NCBI GenBank assembly: GCA_002749535.1
Contig: MZZL01000409.1
Span: forward strand, 124,398 to 188,397
Source: Apophysomyces variabilis
Taxonomy: Eukaryota; Mucoromycota; Mucoromycetes; Mucorales; Mucoraceae
Direction: 5' to 3'
DNA: 64,000 nt
The position numbers were made by a program, and so were the translations under genes. The notes under the pieces were generated by a model. The model was given only the letters and a program-made list of their open reading frames with translations, was not told the DNA's origin and made no database searches. Position 1 is the stretch's first letter; each line of letters starts with the position of its first letter. Below are positions 14,816 to 25,519 of the stretch, in pieces.

Positions 14816-16388
14816 TTAAGCAGAATCTTTTATTTGTTTTCGCAATTTATCTAAAGATAGCTTCATGGCTACCCTTGTATGCTCCAGTCTTCTAGCCGCT
14901 TCTTCGCATGACGTACGATCTCTCTCGGGCTGTTTCTTCGATAAGTTTGTACAGCTCCTTCCGTCTGCTGAAAACGCGAGACTCTTTCCTCGACCCTCGC
15001 CAAGAAGTGCCATAGTTGTCTTCTAAAGACTTTACAGACGGACAATCATGGAGACCAATGCTGTACTCTCGCCAGACATCAGTTACGGTCATGATATCTC
15101 TGTTCATCTCATATGAAGGTGATACTGAGCTGGCGCTTGAACTTTATACAGACAGAAATTGGTCGTTGCTTGTTACTTGGCCTAGGGATGTTGACGACAG
15201 AACAGAGGATGAATCTCGGTTGAAACAGGCATTTCTCAGAACAAAAAAGTTGGAGAAGTTCTGGTTAACCTTACTGAAGTTCAACTGCGTGGGAAGCCTG
15301 CATTGCATGGATTGAGGGGGAGAGAGATTCAAACCCGGAAGTCATGGTAGAGACCAGTTCAGGTATGGCTAACTGAACCCTCTGGCTGGCGGAGAAGAGC
15401 TCCTGGTTTTCTCTAAGGGAAGCAAATACTTGCTGTTCGAACTGCTTATAGAGCTCCATTGCAAACACCTCGCACGTCCAAAGGTAATAGGAGGGATATT
15501 TCTTCCTTAAGATCACGGAGTCCTACGAAGATTGGCATATAAGTAAAATGAGTAACATTAATGCTCTTTATCTATTACCTGAAGAAATACCACTCGCAAG
15601 CGGGACAGCAGGTTCCAAAAGTTTGGTCCCGCGATTTCCTCTTGTACTCCATCGTTGGTGTTGAATTTTTCCTTCCAGAACTCAACGTGCGGGAACACCA
15701 TGACTTGCAGGTCTATGTGAGGGACTACAACAGCACGCGACAAAAAGTAATTGCCTTGATGAGGAGAAAAGCCTGCCAAACTCTTCACCGCCTCAGCTGG
15801 CAAACTTGAGACATAGCAGCCGACCATGCGATCAGTTCCCCATCTGCTCACCAGCCTCTGTTGGTCACTCCAAACGTTTTCCTGGGCAATCATATTTAAT
15901 GCGCTCTTTCGGTTAGCGTGCGTCATTTTGGAGGTATGAATGCCGAGTTTCTTGAATAAAGAGGTGTACACCTTGTGCTGAGCCTTGTAGGTAATCGGCG
16001 TAAACCTATCCTCGTCCTTGAAAACGACGGTCTCGTAATGGAATCTTGAAGAGGTACAAGGCAAGAGCGTCAACAGAGCTCAGCTCAACGTCGTGATGTC
16101 GAATCGACGACCCATATTCGATCTTGCCATGCTGATTCATCTTGCCAAACCTAATGGTAGCCACCAAAGCAAAGCACTCGGAAACAGCTTGAATGCCAAG
16201 TACCAGCGAGCACAGATCGGCAAACTGCATCCCAAGGGCGGTTTGGCTACGGCAGAGCATGGTATGGCGTGGCATGGCATCATAAAGTTGTTCGCTGCAT
16301 TGTAGCTATCCAATACTTGAGAAACGGCTGCCTTGTCAGGAATCCCATTTTGGAAAGCTGAGGAATAGAATAGAAATGCTGTACTCAT
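14816..16388 (-). pseudogene. degenerate Crypton-type tyrosine recombinase (Ndc10_II + GCR1_C)
   Basis: This relic resembles fungal Crypton transposons, whose single gene is a tyrosine recombinase; yeast Ndc10 belongs to the same fold group. In minus-strand order the recombinase core reads HTMLCRSQTALGMQFADLCS (candidate catalytic Arg), HGKIEYGSSIRHHDVEL and LALYLF, then after a frameshift near 16055 RFHYETVVFKDEDRFTPITY, THANRKSALNMIAQEN (HxxR box) and GNYFLSRAVV (candidate catalytic Tyr). A probable intron from about 15594 joins DSVILRKKYPSYYLWTCEVF. A DNA-binding GCR1_C-like tail (TVTDVWREYS, FSRRKELYKLIEE) begins at 15107. Damage seen: a frame change near 16270, the frameshift near 16055, an in-frame stop at 15144-15146, and a frame change near 14915 before a final frame ending at 14816. 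An intact gene is therefore unlikely. Terminal repeats were not identified. A domesticated copy with unusual splicing is the less likely alternative. Confidence 0.75.
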
Positions 16389-17725
16389 GAAGCGCGATTA
16401 GGCCACCATGGCTATTGTCTGCTTACTCCTCGACTGTGAGAAAAGGACGGGAGAGTGCAAGTATCCCGTCATCTGTGTCACCGTGCAATATTTAGACAAC
16501 TGTATTTGATACCATCCCTGTTCTTGAAAAGCTTCGATAGAAACAAACTGGCTTAACCCAGCAATTGGTGAGTTAACAACAATCATTACAGTTCGCATCA
16601 CTGGATGTCTTCTTTTGTACAATACCACATAGAAAAGCACGATAGGCACTCCACAGCAGGGTAGATACAACGTATTTCTAATAACTATGACATTCCACGC
16701 GTTGACAAATATGGGCAATAACCTTAACTATTTATTTCATAGACATGGATGGTTTCCGACTCTGTGATATTCTCTTCAAGTTCCATGTCCAAGTGCACTG
16801 AACTCGCTTGTTCTTCATCACAAGGCCCGAAAAATGGAATTTGTTTCTCAATTTCCATACTTTTTAAACGCAAACTAACAGTATAGCAGCAGCTTATCAA
16901 CAACTCAATCTAATAAGTGAGTGCCACTACAAGCCAACGAAAATGAAGGAAGCCTTTGAAGCACATTAACTTTAACCTATCATTACACCACCGGTTCATT
17001 TTCAGACCGTCCTAGATCAAATCCATGAACACTTTGATCCATTCGAACAAAGACAAAAAGAAAGAAAGAAAAAGGAAGCATTTTTCTTGCCCTTGGGAAT
17101 TTACCCAATATATGACCTCCAACATATCTCTCTCACTGGAAAAAGACCTGCAACGTGTCCATTTCTTAGACAACGTCTTCTCTTCTGTTCTGTTGGTTGT
17201 GGTTTGTCGAAACAAGCTCGCCAACCATATCAATGCAGTAGCTCCCTGTGTGCATCGTTTTTGCTAAGAAGTTTTTCAGTCAACCGCTGTTCTCTTTCTT
17301 TCCAGTTTAGGGTAGTCCATTGCCAAATAGGACTTACCTCAATTGGACACATATGCAAACCTGCTTGATGCTTGACAGCAGGAAAGGGTAAGTGGATCTC
17401 CATATGCCTATTATGGCTATTCATGATGTATCTCTTTTCCAGATGATAAACAAAGGGTGTGTGTAGTATGAGGTTTGTGATAAGTGGCGACTGCTGACAA
17501 CAGGAAAAATGAAAAAGTGAACGGGTGCCACTGAAAAAGGGAAGGGTCGAACATTACAAAGCCTTCGTTCTTTTTCCAATGAACTAGACGAGATATAGTC
17601 TGCTCCATCCCACTCTTTCTTTTTCTCTTTCTCTCTCTTTCGTTCACTCTTTCTCGCTCTACGGGGTTTTTTTAGTTCATTTTTTTCATCTTTGTTCTAC
17701 TTCTTCCTCTTTTTTAACTTTTTAC
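16389..17725. other. intergenic: possible Crypton N-terminal remnant and RhoGEF promoter
   Basis: Minus-strand 16858-16724 holds a 44-codon ORF beginning MEIEKQIPFFGPCDEEQ that may be the N-terminal remnant of the adjacent Crypton gene, but it has no diagnostic motif. From about 17610 to 17725 the plus strand is T/C-rich, ending at the RhoGEF start codon, and is the likely promoter or leader. Nothing else is supported. Confidence 0.4.
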
Positions 17726-19478
17726 ATGTCAATCACGTTAAACACATCGCGTACCCATGATAAAGAAAAACGATCACCACCCTCATCCTCAGCATCAGCA
17801 AAGTCATCCAATGGGTCACGTATTCCATCAACATTTGGATGTCTACAACCACTTCTGGCATCCATTGCCCGACAAAGACACCCATTTGAATCCGTCCGTC
17901 GAAAAAAATCACAATCAGGCCTATTCTCTTTTAAATCCGATCGTACGTTAACTAACAATAACAACCGTGAAACACACAAAGTCAAAGCCTACGGTGACAC
18001 GATCAGCCCTCCATCGACTGTTCCATCGCGCACCCCATCGCTCAAAATGGCATGTTCGGCCTATAGTCCTACCGATCCGTCATCCCCTAATATGGCCACA
18101 ATTCATGAGGATGCTCATCAAACCACACGCCATCTATCACTGCATCAATCGAAAAAGAAATTGCCGGAGCGTGCACGATCTGTATTTCGATCTGTGGATA
18201 AAGAAATGGAGGCAATGACGGTGTGGCAGGAGGCTGTGACACGATTAATGCAGACACCACAGACAGAGTCCGTGCGAAATCAAAGGGTAAGGAAGAACAG
18301 TAATTGAGGCAGGACCTGGGGGAAAAGGGGGGGAGAGAGAGAGAGTAAGAAAAAGGAAGGAGCTAGTTGGCTAGTAGGCTGGATGGGATGGTGCATTGAT
18401 GTGAGAGATCGACTGAAGTGTGAGATGTGAAGCATTTTTGTTTGGTTTGGTTTGGATTTTTTTTCCTGCTTGTTTACAATTCTTTTTGTCTCTCGATAGG
18501 CCAATCTTACGCAAAGGCTTTCGTCAAAAGACTCAGCAATGAAGAATTTGATAACAAACGAATTATACACAACCGAGCAATCTTATTATCGACTATTGAC
18601 ACTTATACAGACAGTAAGTCAAATGCAAACATACAACCCTTCGTCCCCCTAAAAGAACACATTGCATAACATTTGCTTCCCTCGTTGTTGTTGTTATTAT
18701 TATTGTTGTTGTCTTTTTGTCATTCACTTTCGGCCCTCTCACCGGCATTTTTTCTCTTTCTTTTTTTTTCTTACTCCTTCAGCTTTTCTTACTTATTTAC
18801 CTTTTTATCTACTCATTATGGTCGATTAGCGGTATATGCAACCTATAATGACGGCGTCTCAAACCAAGGATCCGCTTATGAAGTCAGGAGATATCCCGGC
18901 ACTTTTCCGTCATCTACCAGATTTAATCACTTTATCAGGAAAGCTTCTAGTCGCGTTCGAGAATGGTCTTTGCATCGGTCCGGTTTTCAAATCACTTGAC
19001 CCCGACATTGTCGTGTTTTTGAAATACGCCATTCATTACCAAGCTAACCTAAAAACCATCCGTCGTGCCTGTCATAATCCTTTGTTTATCAAAATCGATC
19101 AAGTAAAGAGAAAAAAGAAAAAAGAAAAAGAACTGATGGGATGCCCTGGATCAAATGATCTAATTGGTCATTATGACAGGAATCTCGGACACAGAAGGAC
19201 AGCAACCGAATGGGTATATCTGACTATTTTATTGCCCCAATTCAACGCGTGCCACGCTACTGTTTGTTAATCAAAGGTAAAAAGGAAGAGACATTCCTCC
19301 GATTCATACATATGTGTTCTAATGTATCCTCTTTCTTTCGTTAGGTCTTTTGAAACATATGGACCCTTCCGATCCCGAATTTTCTGAACTGAGCAATGTC
19401 TTAGTCACGCTGACAGGCCTAGCCATTGCCATGGATCATGCCCAGAAAGTCCCACGAAAAAGGCCAAGGACAATATGA
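17726..19478 (+). CDS. Rho guanine-nucleotide exchange factor, DH domain only
   Basis: This protein should activate Rho-family GTPases by GDP release. Five exons (17726-18286, 18500-18613, 18830-19102, 19195-19276, 19345-19478) total 1164 nt, 387 aa. Residues 1-190 are a Ser/Pro/basic, probably disordered region. The Dbl homology domain spans about 195-380: CR1 NLITNELYTTEQSYYRLL, the middle helices (DIPALFRHLPDLITLSGKLL, VFLKYAIHYQANL) and CR3 SDYFIAPIQRVPRYCLLIKG. The protein ends about 40 residues after CR3 with KRPRTI, so no PH domain follows, unlike classical Dbl proteins. A short basic tail (KVPRKRPRTI) might replace PH for membrane contact or act as a nuclear signal. The first exon is set by the only Met that follows the pyrimidine leader in frame. 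The GTPase target (Rho1 or Cdc42) cannot be inferred. Confidence 0.88.
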
Positions 19479-19856
19479 AGAAAACAAGAGGACCGGACAA
19501 TCTGTTTTATCTCTCCCATCTATCATGCTAAACCCAAACATTTACAAGTAAATATCGCATTATGTCTTTTACTTTTCGCAGTACATCCCGTAGTGACTTG
19601 ACTCATACCCCAGTTTATATATTTCTCTTTTCTTTTGCTATCACCAAAACACAAAAACAATTCCAAACAGGAAATCAAAACAAAAAGAATTATAACAAAA
19701 AAAAAAGAACAAGGGAAGCAAGAGAAAAAAATCACAGGTTTTTTCTTTCTACAATCTGTATCCAATTGGAACGATGGGGAAAATGGTATCAATAGGGGAA
19801 ATGTTTCTTCTTAATTGTATCAAGGTATCCATTTTTTTTTTACTCAAAATGGGGTG
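19479..19856. other. convergent 3' intergenic region (RhoGEF/SDR)
   Basis: This region contains the 3' UTRs of two converging genes. It is A/T-rich with an A-rich run near 19680-19735 and a T run near 19832. No gene is seen. Confidence 0.45.
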
Positions 19857-21592
19857 TTATTCATCTTTGGGCCAAACCTTGAGGGATCTGTAGTAGTCAA
19901 TGATTTCCTCCAGTTTTTCTTGTGTTAACTTTGGCACAGTGTAAACAAAGCCTGTTTCTCTTTCTATCTTGGAGCCATCGACCGAGAGAGCATTGTTGTA
20001 CAGCAACTCTTCATCCAAATACGGGGATAACGGTGTCACTTGGATATCCGATTTTCGTACTAGCTCAGCCCAAGGTGCCAAATGCTTTTCATTGACATCT
20101 TCAATGACTGAATCCAGGTTCAACTAGACAATTCAAAACAATATCCTTTAATATCATCCCTATCGGAAGACAACGCTGGATAATCCCCAGAACTACCAAT
20201 TCCTCCCTCCTTCTCTCTCTCTCTACTCTCGTTTTCTCTCTATCCGCAATCAATTACCTTTGCAAAGCTGGAGACCACACTTCCATGATATCCAGTTGTG
20301 ATACCAAAGATGGATTGCAATTGTTTGTTAATGGTTTCTTGATCTAAGCCCGAGTTAGAGGAGCCGTAAGGGTTAGTCCAGTTCTCTTTTTCTCATTGCT
20401 TCTCTCGGATCCGCATTACCCGTGTCTTCTTTGTCCGCCAGATTGAACACTGGAACTCGATCATTCGTCTTCCCATGTTTCAGGTACCAGTTTGCCGTAT
20501 GCCATGTTGCTCTGGTCACGTCTTCCACATGAACCGTATTCAGCTTTAGGTCTTTGGACCATAGCAACTTCATCTCTTCATTCAGATGTTTGTAGATACG
20601 GCCAATGATCAATCGAGGTGCTGCAAGGTAACATTTCAGGTTTAGAATAATCATCCTAGTCAACCTAGCTAGATAAGGTTTCACTTACTTAGACCATTCA
20701 AAGCCCCTGGACCGTAGACGACTGCAGGTCGTAAGATCACAAGGTTTAGTCTACCATCGTTCCCACGTGAGACTTCTTTTATGCGAAGAGGACCCTGTTG
20801 CATGCATCTTTACCCCTTTATCTTCTTCAATTCCTCTTCCGCCTTGTACTTATGTTTTGCAACGACGGTCCATGGTTTGATCTTGGAAGATTCCGTGGAT
20901 GCATCCTAATGCACAACAACGATAAATAATAAGTTCATTTCACCTATCAGAAATCACAGTTTGATAGAACGGACTGCACTATCCCATTATGGTTCTTTTT
21001 CTTTCTTCCACTATTCACCCACCTGATCACTGTCATAGACTTCGGCTGTTGACATTTCCACAAACACTTTGACATTGCGTTTGGCAGCTTCTTTGGCGCA
21101 ATTGACAGATAACTGATAGATTCGTTCTTGGTATACCTAAGTTGACACGAATGTTTAGTAATCAATAGAACAGAAAAGAACAATGAGAAGATGCCTCTCT
21201 TTCCCAATCTTACCTCGGGAACCTGTGAATATTTCGTCTCGGCAGCAAAATTGAAGATGTAATCAAATTCTTTTCCATCTTCTCTTTGGAAACAAGCTTG
21301 GATCGAGTCTAAAATAATGAAAAAGGTCAAGTGGTTATAGGGTCTATTTGCGGATGTTTCGATGATTTGCCATACTTGGATTGATAAGGTTCGTCTGCTT
21401 AAATTCAACCTTGGCAAAGGTCTCCTTATGAGTTTCTGACAAGTAAGCTGTCTGTGGCAAGGCTTTGTCTGCTACACGGATGTTGGAAGGTGCGACCAAG
21501 TTATTTTTCACAAGGTAATCCACGAAATGACGACCGATGAATCCAACACCACCGAGAACAAGAACAGTACTAGTCGAGTTATCCACTGTCAT
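19857..21592 (-). CDS. atypical extended SDR, NAD-dependent epimerase/dehydratase family
   Basis: This is a Rossmann-fold protein of the extended short-chain dehydrogenase family; its substrate is unknown. The start MTVDNSTSTVLVLGGVGFIGRH carries the NAD-binding GGVGFIG motif. Further exons supply EFDYIFNFAAETKYSQ, VFVEMSTAEVYDSD (the Ser/Thr of the active site), LNLVILRPAVVYGPGALNGL and a C-terminal extension ending VWPKDE. By-eye splicing gives eight exons and about 370 aa. The usual catalytic YxxxK is not visible: the equivalent stretch is WTVVAKHKYKAEEEL, where Lys remains but Tyr does not align. A 63-nt intron splits KKIKG from LNLVIL; without it a stop would occur. The protein may therefore be a binder or use another acid, though similar fungal proteins exist. 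It converges on the RhoGEF. Confidence 0.85.
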
Positions 21593-23939
21593 GACCAGAT
21601 TGACAAAAGAGAAACAGCGTGTGAATGGGGAAATAGAAAAAAAGAATATAGAAAAAGGGGGCGGCAAAGAACGATGGCACAAAGCACGTGTAGAGGAACG
21701 GTACTCAACCGACCGTTCCAGCCAATAGGAATCTCTTGCATAGATATGGGGATTCTTTTTTTTTTTTTACTCCAGATCCAACCAACCAGGAACCTTTCTC
21801 ATTTTGCTGCCACAAAATACATCTCTCAATAGAATCCAGTCAATGTATCTTATAGTCCGGCTGCAACCTATATATCTTCTCTAGAATCAACTCATACTGA
21901 TAACCTTGTTCTTTATTACCTGTTCTCGTTTATTCGCTTCGGCAACACAAGTATATGGAGGGAAGATCCGTGCTATCGCCTCTAATGAAAATTATCGCGT
22001 TTTATTGTCGACAATATTAACAACCATTTGGGATGAACATCCTCTATCTACATTTTCCCTTTGACTGATGGAAGGTAAAATGAATGTATAAAGTCAAAGG
22101 ACAACGCTTTATCCAATCATACCTTGAGCTCTTTTTAATCTGTGACAAATTTGGGGGAAGGGAGGAACGGGTGATTGCCATGTAGCTTCAAAAGATGTAG
22201 GGAATGTTTCTATCACAGAAGAAACAAATCAGTTTATGGAATTCATATAATTCCATATAACTGATGAGGGATCATCTTTTAGCCAGTACAACACCTCAAT
22301 AGCAAAGAGACAAAAGAGATGTATGGCTAAATTTGACAATTAAGCATCATGATCTATAGTTTTAATAAAGAGCATTCTTCCCGATGTTCTATATTCATTC
22401 ATTTTATCCATATTTTCTAGATGCCGTTTCTTAAAAGGAGAAATGAGAAGTCTATCCACGTTTTTCTTTATCTATACAAAGTTCCCTTTAGTGTCCATAT
22501 TATAATTTCACTGTTTCAGTTTGACAGAAATTTTTGTTTTCAAGTTACACCATGGGTTACATAGAGTTTTTACCGCATCAATGGGAAAACATCGGAAGGG
22601 CAAAAGGGAATCGACTCTCTCTGTATTTTTCTTTTCTTTGGCTTCGGTCATACCCGAAACCCATTCTATGTTGTGGAACCTCTTTTGATCCAGTGAAACA
22701 AAGGAACACAAGACGTTGGATGATCATAACTATCTTTGTTTGTTGGATGTAACATCTCTATGCAGTTCGTTGAGTCCTACCGTCCAATGGCAAAATCCAC
22801 CCAGAATCCCATAGAGAGCGGAGTTCTTTCCTCTCTGCATGGAACAACTCGCCTTGTCATTTTCCTCTCGCCACTTTCTTCATTTTGGGTTCATTGACGA
22901 TGCGATCGACGTCGTCTTGACAAGCATTTCTCTCGCTTCTGTTCTTTTCGGATATTATTCGGTTCGACCCCATGCAGTTCGAAACACAAGATGCCAGTTA
23001 CTAAATCCAGATATTCTGTGCTATGGGGAACTCACGCGGTTACTTATTTGCATCAGGTTCTTCTTACATGAGAACAGAAGGATTCATCTACGGGATATGT
23101 ACAACTTCCCCAAGTCTCGAGATACACAACCCAAAAAGAAAATTAACAAAAAAAAGAAGGCGGCTCTACATCCGAAACCACAAATAATCATCATACCACT
23201 CTTTTTCTTTTAATCATTACTGGAGATGGAAAAAAAGAAGAGCTCTACAATCCCCCCATTTTGACTCTCACTGGGTCAAACTTGGGTTCATCATCATTAC
23301 TGTTCTTTATTTTAACTGGAGATCTGCAGGCTAAATTGCGATGACCAAGAAAAGACACTAAAAAAAAGCATGCAGGATGGAGTTTCCTTCGGATAATACG
23401 ACGGTTCAGAAAATAAAACTTGTCTTTTCTTTAGTATTTCACCACTAAAACGCATACAGTACTACGGATATTCGGCAGAAAAGACTGAACAAATATACTG
23501 TTTCACGTCATTCACTGTCCTAGTCAAATTTGCATAGTGAAAAAAAACTAAATTAACGTTCTTGGGAAAATTCAGACACTGGATTACGGTGCTACAAGGA
23601 TAAAAACAGCCATAACCTGATCATAACATGTTGCCTTTGTATCTTGGAGGAACGGAAGGGGGAAAGTTTTGTTTATCCAACTTGTATAATAAGAATATCA
23701 TTTCTTTTGTGGTAAACAGAACGAGTCATAGTCAATGAGTTGTAAGGTTATTAAATTTTGGAGCGAACGGTTTGGAACGTCATTGTTATAACATGACCTG
23801 GGGCCCTCGCTCCAAGTACAGAAAAAGAAGAGTGGAATCAAAATGTTGAAAATATTGCGACGCGCACTGTCGATCGTTAGAAAATCACATCGTATATCTC
23901 CTTATTGTTTCTCCATTCTAACGTTCCCATTTTATTTTT

Positions 23940-23941
<2 letters not shown>

Positions 23942-23970
<29 letters not shown>
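23942..23970. repeat. (TC)n microsatellite
   Basis: A perfect TC dinucleotide run of about 29 bases within the PMA1 upstream spacer. No gene overlaps it. Confidence 0.9.
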
Positions 23971-23974
<4 letters not shown>

Positions 23975-25268
23975 GTTCTTTGTCCTTTTTGGTTTGAGGT
24001 TATACAAGAAGACTGCATGATTATTTTGAGTACAACATCAACACTTATATCCTCTTTTTACTTGCAGGCAAAGAACACGAACACAACATTTCCACGTGGC
24101 GTTATCCAGAATCTCCCTAATAAGCTTGTTCTGGACTAGAGACATTCTATGATTAGGTTGCGTCTGTTCTTTTGTACAATAATAATAAGAGAGAGAGTAG
24201 TAGCCATGAATGGATGCTCAAGATGCAGTACATGCTTCATCTATTTATTTTATCCTCGTCAATCCAAGTCCCCCAAAGATGCCTCCTTTTTTTTGCTTTT
24301 CTTTTCTCTCTTTTTGTCCCTGTATCTCCTTACATTACACTGGCGGGAAAAAAACAATGGGGGGTGCAGAGGTAGGGAAGGACAAGTGAAGAATAAAGCT
24401 GTATATATTTTGAAAAAAGGAAAGATCCGTGTTCTAGTCTCTCTTTTTTTTTTTGGGTACACAAACAAATCGACAGCAAAAAAAAAGTGATGAGTTTGAC
24501 AAAAGGGAAATTGTATTATCATCATTACGAACTGGTTTAGAAGGGAAAAAATAATGGATGATGTTTATTAAGTCATTATGCACATAGAGAGTATCCCTTT
24601 GGCTAGTCATTGCATAGACCAAAGAAAAAAGTTTACGAATTTGCATGCGAGATGCAAGCAGAAAGACGGGAACTCACAGGGTTTCTATAGAACGTTGATT
24701 TTTGAAGCATGACCCCCCTTATCATGTTCAGTACAGATGATTTCTATCAAAAAGCCAGATCATCCGCTTGCAAGGTTTTACTAAAAAGACGAGTTATAAT
24801 AAGTGGAAGTGGTGTGGTTACATATTTCTATTTCCACTAGATATAAAGGAACTTTTTTCTTATTCCGTTTGTTGCTTCTTTACCTTTACTTACAATTGGT
24901 GTATGTTGTAAAAAGGGAAAAAAGGGCCAATTGACGAATCGTTCTTAAACTTATTTGCAAACGTCAAGGCAAAAAGAAGAAGAAAGAAGAAGAAGTTGTG
25001 TGTACATTAAAACACGGTGTATGTATTAGGCAAATTGCAATTCTTTTATATTGACATCTTGTTTCTCACCTCTTTTTCTTTTCTTCCCTCCGCCCCTTCT
25101 ATTTCCTTTCTTTTTTTATCTTTATTTGTTCAATTTTTTAATCTATACATTTCACATCCATTCAGCAACTGGATTACAGAAGCTCTTCATACTCAAGACA
25201 TATATACACACTCATATATACACACCTCTCTGTTCCCTTTTCCTTTTATTCTATAACATCCAAACCTA

Positions 25269-25272
<4 letters not shown>

Positions 25273-25305
<33 letters not shown>

Positions 25306-25519
25306 CTGTTTGTATATTTCCCTTTTTCTTCTGCTTTTTTCTTTGTATTCTTTATTTTTTCCGTCTTATTTTCTTTTCTCTCTTTTTTTTTTGTTTTCCC
25401 TCTCTCTTTTCCTCTTTTTCTGTCTCTCCTCTGTCAACCTCCACTTAACCCTCCCACCCCTTCTCCAATCCAATTTTTTTTTTACCTTTTTTCTCTTTTT
25501 TGATTGACCGATCGGTATC
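25273..25519 (+). promoter_or_regulatory. PMA1 pyrimidine-rich promoter/leader
   Basis: It begins with a (TC)n run at 25273-25301 and continues as nearly uninterrupted T/C sequence up to the start codon at 25520. Pyrimidine tracts in promoters or leaders are known in highly expressed fungal genes. Transcription starts cannot be placed from sequence. Confidence 0.6.

Larger units (their letters stand above)
21593..25519. other. 3.9-kb divergent intergenic region (SDR/PMA1)
   Basis: This long spacer holds the promoters of the SDR gene and PMA1. It contains two CT microsatellites (23942-23970 and 25273-25301) and several T/C or A-rich runs. ORFs such as 22839-23213 and 24149-24490 translate low-complexity sequence and have no family motif. 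A transcribed non-coding RNA is possible but not demonstrable. Confidence 0.5.

Noticed and set aside
15558..16073. Intact Ndc10 or GCR1 host gene
   Set aside because: Frame changes and an internal stop break the protein, so a decayed Crypton explains it better than a functional centromere or glycolysis regulator.
20800..20825. A 19-nt ultra-short intron in the SDR gene
   Set aside because: A 63-nt intron using the same donor and a later TAG acceptor gives a better family match (KKIKG joined to LNLVIL).
22839..23213. 124-codon plus ORF in the PMA1 upstream spacer
   Set aside because: Ends in Lys and Phe homopolymers and shows no domain.
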